A stretch of DNA of 64,000 nucleotides from Bacillus suaedaesalsae (GCF_016890225.1 NZ_JAFELM010000016.1:1-64000); one strand, 5' to 3'; positions 33,683 through 43,777 are shown, numbered from the stretch's first letter. Notes: a model not told the origin generated them from the sequence alone. Program-made: numbers and translations.

Positions 33683-33844
33683 CATTTTCATCACCTCAAC
33701 AACCATTCTGAACAGAATCTCGTAAATCTATACATTTTAACAAAAAAAATTTTCTGATTATTTTTCGACAAAGTGATATGAATTATTCATAGAATGGGAA
33801 AATATTTTCTACCCCTTGGAAAAATGACGATTTCTATTAGATAC

Positions 33845-34019
33845 GCTCTGTTAAACTTTGTTGATTGCAGTGAAGGTCGTGCGCTTTCCGCGGACGGTCC
33901 GTGAGCCTCCTCGTCGCTCCGCTCCTGCGCACTTGGACACGCAGGATATCCCGCAGGAGCTGCCGCCTACCACTGCAATCAACAAATCTTGAAAAATCAA
34001 CATTGTACTTTAACAGAGC
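33845..34019. repeat. GC-rich nested inverted-repeat element (about 175 bases)
   Basis: Outer arms GCTCTGTTAAA (33845-33855) and TTTAACAGAGC (34009-34019) are perfect. Inner arms TTTGTTGATTGCAGTG (33857-33872) and CACTGCAATCAACAAA (33971-33986) are perfect over 16 bp. The interior is far more GC-rich than the surroundings, with CTTTCCGCGGACGGTCCGTG, GAGCCTCCTCG and two CGCAGGA motifs. It resembles a repeat I recall being widespread in Bacillaceae genomes. It is non-coding, probably folds strongly as RNA or single-stranded DNA, and lies directly before the RAYT gene. Confidence 0.8.
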
Positions 34020-34174
34020 CATTAGAAAAAATGGACCATTTTCTATATTGTATGAAAGGGAAATCTACACTTTATATATAGAATCTACTAACAATTTGCT
34101 GCTAGATTCTTCCTGTTAGAAGGATTTTTTTCACTCATATCGTAAATTAATAGATGAAAATTTAAAAGGAGTTG

Positions 34175-34738
34175 ATGTCTTTGAGTAGAAAAAATCGTAT
34201 CTGGTATCCAGGAGCCATTTACCACGTCACAAGTCGAGGAAATCGGAGGGCTACCATTTTCTGTGATGATCATGATTATACCAAGTATTTAAGCTTACTC
34301 AGTGAAACTCAGCAAACATATCCGTTTCAATTACACGCCTTTTGCCTCATGCCAAACCATCTGCATTTACTTCTCGAAACGAATGACACCCACATTCGTG
34401 ACATCATGTGGTCTATTCAAACCCCTTATGCAAGGTATATTAACAAAAAGTACGATTTGGTCGGCCACGTATTTCAAGGTCGATATGGTTCAGAAATGAT
34501 TAATTCTCAAAAATATTTCATTGATGCAAGTCGCTACATTCATTTAAATCCGTACAAAGCGTCTCTTGTCGACGATCCCGCTGACTATCCATGGAGCAGT
34601 TACATGTATTATCGTCATGTTAACTCCGTAATCCCACCATCCTTTCTTAACACTACCAAAACTCTTTCACTCTTTTCGGAACACAACAACTACTATCTCT
34701 ATGTCGAGCATGAACCTGAACAAACAAGACAACAATAA
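34175..34738 (+). CDS. REP-associated tyrosine transposase (RAYT, Y1/HUH family)
   Basis: A 187-residue single-domain HUH endonuclease of the TnpA_REP (Y1 transposase) family. GAIYHVTSRGNRRATIF is at residues about 13-30. The metal-binding HUH pair is in LMPNHLHLLLE near 59-69. The catalytic tyrosine region is YARYINKKYDLVGHVFQGR near 84-102, and SRYIHLNPYKASLV near 118 is a family hallmark. Such enzymes cut and join single-stranded REP palindromes. A REP copy lies about ten bases downstream. AAAGGAG precedes the ATG at 34175; TTG at 34181 has better spacing and is an alternative. It is a plus-strand insertion between spoIIQ and spoIID, which are adjacent in B. subtilis. Confidence 0.92.
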   Translation: MSLSRKNRIWYPGAIYHVTSRGNRRATIFCDDHDYTKYLSLLSETQQTYPFQLHAFCLMPNHLHLLLETNDTHIRDIMWSIQTPYARYINKKYDLVGHVFQGRYGSEMINSQKYFIDASRYIHLNPYKASLVDDPADYPWSSYMYYRHVNSVIPPSFLNTTKTLSLFSEHNNYYLYVEHEPEQTRQQ

Positions 34739-34748
34739 TCACCCTTTC

Positions 34749-34797
34749 ACGCATTAAAGCAGTGGGGGACAGGCCCCCACCGCTTTAATGTGTTAAA
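34749..34797. repeat. REP-like palindrome, copy 6, next to the RAYT gene
   Basis: ACGCATTAAAGCAGTGGGGG pairs with CCCCCACCGCTTTAATGTGT around ACAGG with two mismatches. It fills the gap between the convergent RAYT and spoIID stop codons, and could act as a shared terminator. Confidence 0.85.
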
Positions 34798-35829
34798 TTA
34801 TTTTTTTATTTGTGCTGTTATTTCTTCTATGAATGGGTCGATGGAGCTGATTTCGATGTCTTTATAGTAGTAGGAAACGATTTCGTTGTAGGTTTTGCCT
34901 TCTTGGGCCATAAAGTTGGCTCCATATTGGCTCATTCCTACACCGTGTCCGAAACCTTTTGTAGTGATAATTATTTCGTTACCTTTTCTCTTCCAGCTAA
35001 AATCAGAGGAGTTTAAATCGAGTTCATCTCTTACATATGTACCTTTAAGCTCTTTCCCACCAATCTCTACAACACCAACACGGTCACCCGTTGTTCGTGA
35101 AACAATTTTTCCGATATCACCCTTACTTGGCAGCTTTACGCCTAGTTTCCTTTCAAAATCAGCAACTGAGAATGCAACAGCTGTTGTAAACTTTGGTGAT
35201 TTCTCGTCCCACGGGCTTGGCACACTTCTTAAATAAGGAATTTCATTTTTCCAATATTCCTCTGAGTTCTCGGTAAATCCATTACTTGTTGAAAAGAAAG
35301 ATGCATCTATTGGTGATCCATTATACAAAAGAATCTGGCCAGATGTTGCATTCACCGCTTCCGTTATCTTTGCTATTTTCGCATCAAAATCACTGCCCCA
35401 TTGCTTCTTTAAGTCTTCCATATCCTTATATGCTTGATATTCTTTGAAGCTGTCGGTTAACTTAGCTCCTTCAGGCGTCCCTAGTTTTGTTTCACTTAAC
35501 AAAATTCGTACAACATATGTTCTTGCAGCTAATGCCTGTGCCTTCAATGCTTCGCTTTCAAACTCAGCCGGCATTTCTGATGCCACAACTCCAACTACAT
35601 ATTGTTCTAACGGGATATTCTCTATTTGCTTTTCCACCGAACGGTACACCGGAATATCAATTGATGAGTTATTTTTAACCTCTGGTGCTGACATCACCTG
35701 TGGTTTCAGTTCTTCTACTAATGTTCCATGCGTTTTGTCGGTAAACGGTAGTACAAGTAATGTTGGGATGAGTAATGTAACAATAAACAATAATGATCCT
35801 AGTACGACGAGTGGTTTTAATGGTTTCAA
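34798..35829 (-). CDS. spoIID: Stage II sporulation protein D
   Basis: A 343-residue membrane-anchored lytic transglycosylase that drives septal peptidoglycan removal during engulfment. An N-terminal transmembrane helix (about residues 7-28) is followed by the SpoIID domain: PLEQYVVGVVASEMPAEFES near 73-92, where the Glu of ASEMP is the catalytic residue in B. subtilis, EALKAQALAARTYV, and GFGHGVGMSQYGA near 295-307. The frame reaches ATG 35844, but TTG at 35829 has TGGAGG eight bases upstream and gives an N-terminus like the B. subtilis protein. It follows murA, the conserved order. Confidence 0.93.
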   Translation of the reverse strand: MKPLKPLVVLGSLLFIVTLLIPTLLVLPFTDKTHGTLVEELKPQVMSAPEVKNNSSIDIPVYRSVEKQIENIPLEQYVVGVVASEMPAEFESEALKAQALAARTYVVRILLSETKLGTPEGAKLTDSFKEYQAYKDMEDLKKQWGSDFDAKIAKITEAVNATSGQILLYNGSPIDASFFSTSNGFTENSEEYWKNEIPYLRSVPSPWDEKSPKFTTAVAFSVADFERKLGVKLPSKGDIGKIVSRTTGDRVGVVEIGGKELKGTYVRDELDLNSSDFSWKRKGNEIIITTKGFGHGVGMSQYGANFMAQEGKTYNEIVSYYYKDIEISSIDPFIEEITAQIKK

Positions 35830-36054
35830 TAGTCCAGCCTCCATCCAAATGAATTCCTTAAGCTATACTTCATTTTTATGGAACTAGACAATCTATTATG
35901 ACTAAAATCTCGTAACTCTTTTAAAAAAATACTAGAGTTCGTTACTACGGTGTAAAAAATTTAGAATAGTACTTATGGAATATTTTTCAGAAAAAAAACA
36001 TACACTTTTGTATGTGAAAAAGGAAATAAATAGGAAAAGCATAATTAAAACAAA

Positions 36055-36082
36055 ATAAAAAGAAGCCACAATTGGCTTCCTA
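36055..36082 (-). terminator. Terminator of murA
   Basis: GAAGCC (36062-36067) and GGCTTC (36074-36079) pair across ACAATT; on the minus strand TTTTTATTTTG follows. It is just after the murA stop. Confidence 0.75.
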
Positions 36083-36087
36083 TTATG

Positions 36088-37395
36088 TTATGCATTTAAG
36101 TCTGATACTTTTACTTCTACATTTACAGCAGGAACTTCTTCCGTGATGCGTTCAATATCTGCACCTAGTCCCGCTAGTTTTCCATGGAAGTTCACATATC
36201 CACGATCTAAGTGTTTTAATTCACCTACACGTGTATATCCATCTGCTACTAAGCCGGCAATAATTAAAGCTGCACCTGCACGAAGGTCAGTTGCTGAAAC
36301 TTCAGCACCTTGTAAGGTGCCAGGTCCATCAATAATGACAGAACGACCTTCAATTTTAATTTGACCATTCATACGACGGAATTCTTCAACGTGCATAAAG
36401 CGGTTTTCAAATACTGTTTCCGTAATCATACTCGTGCCGCTAGCTTTCAATAATAATGCCATCATTTGAGACTGCATATCTGTTGGGAATCCTGGATGTG
36501 GCATCGTTTTTAAGTCAATTGCTTTTAATTTTTCAGGACCGATTACACGAAGTCCGTCATTTTCTTCAATAATGGTAACACCCATTTCTTCAAGCTTTGC
36601 ACAAAGAGCACTTAAGTGCTCTAGTACTGCACCTTGAACGAACACGTTGCCTCCAGTAATCGCAGCAGCCACCATAAAGGTACCAGCTTCTACTCTGTCT
36701 GGAATGACTGCATGTTTCACTCCACGTAGCTTATCAACGCCTTCAATGCGGATTGTACCAGTACCAGCACCACGAACTTTTGCGCCCATCTTGTTTAGAT
36801 AATTGGCTAAATCCACAATTTCCGGTTCTTTTGCACAGTTTTCTAAAATCGTTGTGCCTTTTGCCAAAGTTGCTGCCATCATGACATTCTCAGTTGCACC
36901 AACACTTGGGAAATCAAAATAAATCTTTGCTCCATGTAATGGTCCATCAACTTCAGCTTCGATATAACCATTACCTACTTTTACTTTTGCTCCCATTGCT
37001 TCAAACCCTTTAAGGTGTTGATCAATAGGACGGGAACCGATTGCACATCCACCAGGAAGTGCTACTCTCGCTTTTCCGTTTCTTGCTAATAAAGAACCCA
37101 TAACTAAGACAGATGCACGCATCTTGGATACATATTCAAATGGAGCTTCTGTTTTAAGCTCAGCTGAAGCATCAACAAAAATTTCTCCATTTTCAAATAC
37201 TACATCAGCGTTTAATTGACGTAATACTTCATTGATTGTATATACATCCGAAAGAGCAGGTACATCAGTGATTACACTTTTACCTTCACTTGCTAAAATG
37301 GATGCAGCGATGACAGGCAGAACGGCATTCTTTGCTCCTTCGACCTTTACTGAGCCGTTCAATTGCCTCCCGCCACGGACGATGATTTTTTCCAA
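36088..37395 (-). CDS. murA: UDP-N-acetylglucosamine 1-carboxyvinyltransferase MurA
   Basis: A 435-residue cytosolic enzyme that transfers enolpyruvate from PEP to UDP-GlcNAc, the first committed step of peptidoglycan synthesis and the target of fosfomycin. The catalytic Cys is in [18 protein letters not shown] near residues 110-127. Other conserved blocks are [15 protein letters not shown] near 20, [16 protein letters not shown] near 300, and [14 protein letters not shown] near 385. Position next to spoIID identifies it as the murAA copy. The start is TTG at 37395 behind GGAGGGG. The gene upstream should be ywmB but is decayed. Confidence 0.96.
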   Translation of the reverse strand: MEKIIVRGGRQLNGSVKVEGAKNAVLPVIAASILASEGKSVITDVPALSDVYTINEVLRQLNADVVFENGEIFVDASAELKTEAPFEYVSKMRASVLVMGSLLARNGKARVALPGGCAIGSRPIDQHLKGFEAMGAKVKVGNGYIEAEVDGPLHGAKIYFDFPSVGATENVMMAATLAKGTTILENCAKEPEIVDLANYLNKMGAKVRGAGTGTIRIEGVDKLRGVKHAVIPDRVEAGTFMVAAAITGGNVFVQGAVLEHLSALCAKLEEMGVTIIEENDGLRVIGPEKLKAIDLKTMPHPGFPTDMQSQMMALLLKASGTSMITETVFENRFMHVEEFRRMNGQIKIEGRSVIIDGPGTLQGAEVSATDLRAGAALIIAGLVADGYTRVGELKHLDRGYVNFHGKLAGLGADIERITEEVPAVNVEVKVSDLNA

Positions 37396-37428
37396 GGTAT
37401 TTCCCCTCCGCGTCCTAAATTCTATATA

Positions 37429-38060
37429 TTAATATTCAGAAGTTATGATTGGTGTTCCTACCTAGTGGCAGTAGTTTTATCCAATTCACGTTCTTAAGGC
37501 TATTTACGTATACTTTTTTTCGATAGTTAGAACTAAAAAGTTCCACTGCTCCAGTATATGCAGGAAGAATGATATTTGTCTCTGTATTCAACCTATTAGT
37601 TATATAATACGTTTCTAATCCTTAGCCTGATGATGTAAAATCAACTTCCATAATATCACTGTTTCCGACCTTTGTACAAGGGTAATTTGTAGGAGAAACA
37701 AGATATATGTCGAATTTTATACCGTGTTCTTCATACTTGTTTCTTGATGAGACGTAAATAGATTACGTATTAGACTAACTATTTTTGAGGGTGTATATGG
37801 AAGTTTGTGTTCGACAATTTCTGCTTGATAAACTATCTCCTTCTTTCCTTTATTGTTTTCTTTCTTAAATATGAACCCGCTCAAAGCCCTCTCCTTATTA
37901 CTCATTCTTGCCAAACTGTCATTGAGCATACGTGGTAAAAGTCGTCAGACATTAGAAATAAAATAATTACTAAAGCATTATTATGATGAAATAATTTGAA
38001 TAATGCTTTATCCGTAATGTTAGAAAATTTAGTCTTTTTTCTACAGCTAAAATAATAACC
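37429..38060 (-). pseudogene. ywmB: Decayed ywmB (YwmB/TATA-box-binding-like family) pseudogene
   Basis: No intact frame covers the gap where ywmB sits in related genomes (murA-ywmB-ywzB). Reading the minus strand, the last codons before a TAA at 37429-37431 give VGTPIITSEY, which I recall as the conserved C-terminus of YwmB. Upstream, in other frames, come ERELDKTTAT, then IALR, then AYTGAVELFSSNYRKKVYVN, and further up KKEIVYQAEIVEHKL. At least two or three frameshifts (one between TTAT and VGTP) and in-frame stops interrupt it. The family role is unknown, so the cost of losing it cannot be judged. Confidence 0.7.
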
Positions 38061-38074
38061 CGGTATACACCGAG

Positions 38075-38308
38075 CTATAAAATCAATGGAATCTGCTGTG
38101 ACCAATTTAAATAATCAAGGAAGAAATTACTAACCGTTGATCCGATACAAATGGTTAACAATATTAACAGAATTCGCGCTTGCCAAACATGATTGGGCTT
38201 AATAAGAGAGTCAATTTTAACGGCTTGCAAGGCCCACCATGTTATCGTAATAAAAAGTAAATGTGAAATGATACTTAATAACGCTTGCTGTCCAAAGAGC
38301 TGATCCAT
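38075..38308 (-). CDS. ywzB: DUF1146 membrane protein YwzB
   Basis: A 77-residue integral membrane protein of the DUF1146 family. Helices lie at about residues 8-29 and 43-65, with WWALQAVKIDSLIKPNHVWQ between them. The position between the respiratory/ATP synthase block and murA matches ywzB of B. subtilis. The function is unknown. ATAGGAGG precedes the ATG at 38308. Downstream on the strand is the ywmB pseudogene. Confidence 0.85.
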   Translation of the reverse strand: MDQLFGQQALLSIISHLLFITITWWALQAVKIDSLIKPNHVWQARILLILLTICIGSTVSNFFLDYLNWSQQIPLIL

Positions 38309-38461
38309 AACAAAGCCTCCTATATATTAGACTTTTTTGCATAGCTTGTTGTTAAATGAGTAAGTCTAGACACGTAATGAGTAACATATCGGGTCATCTT
38401 TTCGTCAGAGCATTCAATATTCCAATAGTAAGTAGAAAAGATTTTTACGAAAAGTACCTTT

Positions 38462-38493
38462 TAAAAAGGAAAAGAGGCTACTATGAGCCTCCC
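38462..38493 (-). terminator. Terminator of the nuo operon
   Basis: GAGGCT and AGCCTC pair across six bases; on the minus strand TTTTCCTTTTTAA follows. It lies just after the nuoN stop. Confidence 0.7.
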
Positions 38494-38502
38494 CTCCATA
38501 AT

Positions 38503-40005
38503 TTATTGTAAGAAATCAAATCCAAAGTTAGTATTGTCATAAAATAAGTTTAAAGCTAAGTCAGGGAATACTCCAAGAGCAATCGTACCAGCCAAAGCTA
38601 AAACAATTACGATGATAATGCTTACCGGAAGCTTGTAGCCTTCCTTGTGAGCAGCAGGTCGGAAAAACAACTGCGTGAGCAAACCAAAATAGTAAACATA
38701 CGAGATAACCGTAACTGTAATCATGACTGCGGCTAATACGTAATGTTCCATAAATAGTGTACCTAGGAAAATGTTTAACTTCGCAATAAACCCGGCTGTT
38801 CCAGGAATACCAGCTAATGAAAGGATAAAAACTCCTAGTGCGATTGCAAGAAATGGGGAAGTACGGTACAACCCAGCAAATTCTGCAATGTCTTCTTTTC
38901 CTGTTTTCGTCACTACGATTTGCAACACGGCAAATGCCCCTAAGTTCATTAATACGTATGCTAGCAGGTAGAACCAAATACCATCAAACATAAATGGCGA
39001 CAGTGCCATGAAGGCAACTAATACATAACCAGCATGCGCGATACTCGAGTAAGCAAATAATCGTTTTACATTACGTTGACGTAATGCAAGTAAGTTCCCA
39101 ACGATCATTGTCACCGCTGCAATAATTGCAATATAATCTTGCATTGCAGTTAATAAGCCTGTCGTTCCACCATTTGCAGGTGCTTGTGAGAAAATCGTTA
39201 AGAATAGACGAAGGATAATCACAAATCCAGCAGTTTTAGAAACTACGCTTAAAAATGCAGTAACTGGCATTGGAGAGCCTTGGTACACATCAGCAGCCCA
39301 CATATGAAATGGAGCAGATGCGATCTTAAACGCAAGACCAACAAAAAGAATGAAGAACGAAATTGCAACTAAATATTGCAAGTCTGGTGAAATGTAACCA
39401 GCTAATTGTGTTCTAATTTCTATTAAGTTTGTTGAACCTGTCAATCCATAAACATAACTCATCCCAAATAGTGTAATCGCTGTAGATATTCCACCATTGA
39501 TCAAATATTTCATTGCCGCTTCATTCGATGGTAAGTGTTTCTTTCTTAATCCAGCAAGAATATAAGAAGATAGTGATAACAACTCTAACCCAACAAATAA
39601 TGTAACTAAGTCTCCGCTTGAAGCCATCATCATAGCTCCAAGTAGAGCAGTTAAGAATAAGTAGTAAAACTCACCCTTATCCTCTAACTTTTCTTTTGGC
39701 TCATAGCCTGCAGCGAGTAACATAACAAACCCTGCACCAATTAATAATACAATTTTAAATATTTTCGAAAACGAATCTAAGCGATACGTATTTTCTAATA
39801 TTTGCGTAGCTGGATCATCTAATTGCATGAATACAAAACCAAGGGCAACGATAATACCCGCTAAACCGAGCCAAGCAAATTGCTTTCGGTCTACACTTTG
39901 TTTTACAAAAAGATCTAATAAGGAGAGAAGGGTGGCTACACCAAGAATAATGAATTCTGGTGCCATAGCTCCCCAATTAAAGCTTAAAATTGTCTCTAAA
40001 TCCAT
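38503..40005 (-). CDS. nuoN: NADH-quinone oxidoreductase subunit N
   Basis: A 500-residue antiporter-like membrane subunit of complex I, one of three proton channels. It has about 14 helices. The essential Glu is in FVGLELLSLSSYILAGL near residue 134, and the broken-helix Lys is in LIVAISF...FKIASAPFHMWAADVYQGSP near 225-245. RNVKRLFAYSSIAHAGYVLV near 305 is the shared NuoL/M/N motif. It is the last gene of the operon, six bases after nuoM, and is followed by a terminator. Confidence 0.95.
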   Translation of the reverse strand: MDLETILSFNWGAMAPEFIILGVATLLSLLDLFVKQSVDRKQFAWLGLAGIIVALGFVFMQLDDPATQILENTYRLDSFSKIFKIVLLIGAGFVMLLAAGYEPKEKLEDKGEFYYLFLTALLGAMMMASSGDLVTLFVGLELLSLSSYILAGLRKKHLPSNEAAMKYLINGGISTAITLFGMSYVYGLTGSTNLIEIRTQLAGYISPDLQYLVAISFFILFVGLAFKIASAPFHMWAADVYQGSPMPVTAFLSVVSKTAGFVIILRLFLTIFSQAPANGGTTGLLTAMQDYIAIIAAVTMIVGNLLALRQRNVKRLFAYSSIAHAGYVLVAFMALSPFMFDGIWFYLLAYVLMNLGAFAVLQIVVTKTGKEDIAEFAGLYRTSPFLAIALGVFILSLAGIPGTAGFIAKLNIFLGTLFMEHYVLAAVMITVTVISYVYYFGLLTQLFFRPAAHKEGYKLPVSIIIVIVLALAGTIALGVFPDLALNLFYDNTNFGFDFLQ

Positions 40006-40010
40006 CCTTC

Positions 40011-41540
40011 TTACCCCCCTATTCCTAACATCATTGCTTCAACAGTCGATTTTAGCGGACCAGTCAGTACGTCTGGGTATACACCGATTAAAACGATTAA
40101 TCCAACCAGCACTAGTACCGGCACTAACTCCACTTTTTTCATATCTGTTACTTCTGTCATTTTTTCATTCAGCGGACCAAATGTCATGGAAAGTACCGCA
40201 CGTAATAAATAGACAGCTGTCATAATAATTCCGATTGTTCCAATTGCCGCGATAATTGGCATTTCCTTAAATAAACCTAAGAATGCCATAAATTCACTAA
40301 CAAACCCTGACATACCAGGCAGTCCTAACGAAGCCATCGCTCCTGCTAAGAAGAAGCCTGCTGTAAGCGGCATTACTTTTGATAATCCACCAAGGTTTCC
40401 AAGAATCGTTGTGTTTGTACGCTCATACATCACACCTACTAAGAAGAAAAGTAGTGCAGAAATCAGACCGTGTGACACAACCTGGAAGATAGCCCCTTGA
40501 ATACCCGCTTCATTTAAAGCAGCTAATCCAATTAACACGATTCCCATGTGGGAAATACTGGAGTAGGCTAACACCATTTTAAAATCATCTTGGATAAATG
40601 CTAGAAATGCACCATACAATAAGTTAATAACACCAAGCACTGCAAGGACAACTGAGATTTTAACAAATTCCTCGGGAAATAATCCTGCTCCAAAGCGGAT
40701 TAAACCAAATGCCCCAATTTTCAATAGAATCCCGGAGTGTAGCATAACAACGGATGGTGGTGCTTGTACGTGCACCTTTAACATCCAGCTATGTAATGGG
40801 AAGATTGGCAGCTTTACCCCAAATGCAACTAGTAAACCGATAAATAATCCCCAACGTATCTCAGGTGTAATTGGCAGTAAGATTTTTTCAGGTGGCACAT
40901 TCCCACTAATAAAATCTGATAACAAGGCAATATTTGTTGTACCCGTTCTAGCAAATAGAACGATGATAACGATTAATAAAACAGCTGAACCCAAACCATT
41001 ATAGATTAAGTAGCTATATGCTGCCTTTTCACGTTCAAAGTAACCCCATTTTCCGATAAGGAAAAACATTGGAATTAACGTTAATTCAAAGAAAATAAAG
41101 AATAAAATTAAGTTCTGTGCAGCAAATACTCCAAGCATCCCCAATTCAAGTAAGAGGAAAAGCATGAAATACCCTTTCCATTCTTTCTTAATGTGAATGG
41201 ATGCAATAGAAGCTAATGTTGCTATTACGGTTGTTAAAAGAAGTAGTACAAGTGCGAAACCATCAATACCCAACTCATAATCAATCGCAAACACTCGATC
41301 TCTTATTATCTCTTCAAAGTTTCCAATTTGAATCCATTCATATCTTTCCGCAAAGGATGATAACTTCTTCCCTAATAGATACTGAATGTATATAATCATC
41401 GAAACTGCAAGTGGTAAAAGAGTGCTTAAGAACCCAACTAGCTTAATGGTTTTCTCCTGTGCTTTCGGTATGAATGCTAACAGTAAAATACCTAACACTG
41501 GGGAGAAAATTAAGAGTGATAAAAGAATTGACTGATTCAT
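40011..41540 (-). CDS. nuoM: NADH-quinone oxidoreductase subunit M
   Basis: A 509-residue antiporter-like subunit of complex I with about 14 helices. The conserved Glu is in LILFFIFFELTLIPMFFLIG near residue 144, and the Lys motif is FGVKLPIFPLHSWMLKVHVQ near 240. DDFKMVLAYSSISHMGIVLI near 320 is the family hallmark. It starts one base after nuoL ends and is coupled to nuoN downstream. It is inferred to translocate protons, although relatives in Mrp antiporters move sodium. Confidence 0.95.
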   Translation of the reverse strand: MNQSILLSLLIFSPVLGILLLAFIPKAQEKTIKLVGFLSTLLPLAVSMIIYIQYLLGKKLSSFAERYEWIQIGNFEEIIRDRVFAIDYELGIDGFALVLLLLTTVIATLASIASIHIKKEWKGYFMLFLLLELGMLGVFAAQNLILFFIFFELTLIPMFFLIGKWGYFEREKAAYSYLIYNGLGSAVLLIVIIVLFARTGTTNIALLSDFISGNVPPEKILLPITPEIRWGLFIGLLVAFGVKLPIFPLHSWMLKVHVQAPPSVVMLHSGILLKIGAFGLIRFGAGLFPEEFVKISVVLAVLGVINLLYGAFLAFIQDDFKMVLAYSSISHMGIVLIGLAALNEAGIQGAIFQVVSHGLISALLFFLVGVMYERTNTTILGNLGGLSKVMPLTAGFFLAGAMASLGLPGMSGFVSEFMAFLGLFKEMPIIAAIGTIGIIMTAVYLLRAVLSMTFGPLNEKMTEVTDMKKVELVPVLVLVGLIVLIGVYPDVLTGPLKSTVEAMMLGIGG

Positions 41541-41541
41541 C

Positions 41542-43416
41542 CTAAAGCCCCCTCAGTGTCAATGTATAAACGAGAATTAATAACGCTAAACCTACAAATG
41601 CAACAGCACCGTATGTTTGAACTTGACCATTCTGCACTTTTGTTCCTACTTTACTTAAACTATTTACAATGCCTTTCACCCCAGCAATAATGCCATCGAT
41701 AATAAAGATTTCAATATATTTGAGGAATAAGCTAAATGTTTTCGTAAAGAACACAACTGTCATTTGGTAAAACTCGTCTACAAAATACTTGTTGTATAAA
41801 ACTCCGTATCCAGTAGGTGAAATGCTACTCAACCAGTCACGCTTGATTGATTTTTTACTGTACATTAAATACGCAAGTAAAATACCGAGAAGCGATACAA
41901 CTGTCGCAACGATCATAATCCAAGCTGGTCCTTCAATATGACCATGACCAAGTGCATGATTATCCATCGTTAACCAATCTCCTAAAAATGTTCCAAACCA
42001 AGGTGTGTTCACATATCCTGCAACAACCGCAAGAACTGCTAATACAACCATAGGGAATACCATGACACCAGGAGATTCATGTACATGTTTTTGATTTCCT
42101 CTAGGTGTACCTGTAAACACGAGGAAGAAAAGTCTGAACATATAAAATGCTGTAAAGAACGCAGCGACTACCGCTAACCAAAAGAGGCCGTAATTACCAT
42201 GTGCCCATGCAGCAATTAAGATTTCATCTTTACTGAAGAATCCTGAAAATAATGGAACTCCACTGATCGCTAACGTACCGATTAAGAATAATGGTGCCGT
42301 GTAACGAAGCTTTTTCCAAAGTCCACCCATTTCTTCAATGTTCTGCGTATGCACCGCATGAATGACACTACCTGCCGCTAAGAACAATAGTGCTTTGAAG
42401 AATGCATGAGTCATCAGATGGAATACTCCCGCTACATAACCAGCAGAACCAAGCGCTAACATCATATATCCTAGTTGACTCACTGTTGAATAAGCAAGTA
42501 CACGCTTAATATCTGTTTGAACTAAACCGATTGAAGCTGCGAAGATTGCCGTCACTGCCCCAATTACTGCTACTGTATATAGTGCTGTTTCACTTGCTGC
42601 AAAAAGAGGGAATAGTGAAGCGACTAAATATACACCCGCTGCTACCATTGTCGCAGCATGGATAAGAGCTGATACTGGAGTGGGACCTTCCATCGCATCA
42701 GGTAACCACGTATGAAGAGGGAACTGGCCTGATTTCCCCATCGCTCCAATGAAAATTAAAATGGCAATTAGCGTTAACATGCCCGCTGAAATCGCTCCAG
42801 CTTCAACTGCTTCAAAAATCACACTATATTCAAAGCTGCCAACCTGCCAGAATAATAAAATCATCCCGATCAGTAAACCAACGTCACCAATACGGGTCAT
42901 AATAAATGCTTTTTTCGCTGCCGCACGTGCCTCTGACTTATAAAAGTAGAAACCAATTAATAGGAACGATCCTACCCCGACAAGCTCCCAGAAAATATAT
43001 GTTTGCAGGAGATTCGGTGAAAGAACTAACCCTAGCATTGCAAAAGTAAACAATCCTAAATAGGCATAAAACACATGAAAACGTTCATCGTCATGCATAT
43101 AACCTTTTGAATACATATGTACTAAAAAGCTTACTAGTGAAACAATTACAAGCATTAACGCATTTAACTGGTTCACTTCAAAGCCTGCTGTTAAGCGCAT
43201 CTCTCCAATTGTTAACCATGTAAAATCCCATATTATAGTCGACTCTGTAAGACGATTAATCAGAACTAAGATGGAAATAACGAGTGAGAGAAACGTGAAC
43301 AAGATGCCTACATATGCGCTTCCTTCTTTTAACCGTTTCCCAACTACTAATAAAAGTAGAAAAGAGACTAGTGGAAAAAGAGGTATTAACCATGCAAATC
43401 CCATCATGTTTATCAC
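41542..43416 (-). CDS. nuoL: NADH-quinone oxidoreductase subunit L
   Basis: A 624-residue distal antiporter-like subunit with about 16 helices. The key Glu is in TYIFWELVGVGSFLLIGFY near residue 145, and the Lys/His motif is GAMGKSGQFPLHTWLPDAME near 230. DIKRVLAYSTVSQLGYMMLA near 310 is conserved. The C-terminal amphipathic and final helices of the lateral arm are present (residues 540-624). The first codon could be GTG 43416 or ATG 43407; neither has ideal spacing from AAGGGG. It follows nuoK by 46 bases. Confidence 0.94.
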   Translation of the reverse strand: MINMMGFAWLIPLFPLVSFLLLLVVGKRLKEGSAYVGILFTFLSLVISILVLINRLTESTIIWDFTWLTIGEMRLTAGFEVNQLNALMLVIVSLVSFLVHMYSKGYMHDDERFHVFYAYLGLFTFAMLGLVLSPNLLQTYIFWELVGVGSFLLIGFYFYKSEARAAAKKAFIMTRIGDVGLLIGMILLFWQVGSFEYSVIFEAVEAGAISAGMLTLIAILIFIGAMGKSGQFPLHTWLPDAMEGPTPVSALIHAATMVAAGVYLVASLFPLFAASETALYTVAVIGAVTAIFAASIGLVQTDIKRVLAYSTVSQLGYMMLALGSAGYVAGVFHLMTHAFFKALLFLAAGSVIHAVHTQNIEEMGGLWKKLRYTAPLFLIGTLAISGVPLFSGFFSKDEILIAAWAHGNYGLFWLAVVAAFFTAFYMFRLFFLVFTGTPRGNQKHVHESPGVMVFPMVVLAVLAVVAGYVNTPWFGTFLGDWLTMDNHALGHGHIEGPAWIMIVATVVSLLGILLAYLMYSKKSIKRDWLSSISPTGYGVLYNKYFVDEFYQMTVVFFTKTFSLFLKYIEIFIIDGIIAGVKGIVNSLSKVGTKVQNGQVQTYGAVAFVGLALLILVYTLTLRGL

Positions 43417-43462
43417 AATCCCCTTTATTCTAGTGACGAATCACTAGTTCTAAACTTCTTTA

Positions 43463-43777
43463 TTATTTTTTCAGTATGTTCATTTCATCTACATTTACAG
43501 TAGCTCTATTACGATAAAGAGCTATTAGAATAGCTAATCCAACTGCCGCTTCAGCCGCTGCAATTGCGATAGAAAATAATGAAAAAACTTGTCCTGTAAT
43601 ACTCGGATTCACTCCGTACTTACTAAACGCTACCAGGTTGATATTTGCTGCATTTAACATCAATTCAACGGAAATTAATACAATCACAGCATTTCGTTTC
43701 GTTAATGCACCATAAAGTCCGATACAAAATAAAATTAATGCTAATACAAGGTAGGCTGATAATGGAACTGAACTCAT
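43463..43777 (-). CDS. nuoK: NADH-quinone oxidoreductase subunit K
   Basis: A 104-residue three-helix subunit of the complex I membrane arm. The two conserved glutamates of the proton path are in [18 protein letters not shown] near residue 37 and [20 protein letters not shown] near 72. It overlaps the nuoJ stop by four bases (ATGA), indicating coupled translation. Length and helix pattern are normal. Confidence 0.95.
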   Translation of the reverse strand: MSSVPLSAYLVLALILFCIGLYGALTKRNAVIVLISVELMLNAANINLVAFSKYGVNPSITGQVFSLFSIAIAAAEAAVGLAILIALYRNRATVNVDEMNILKK

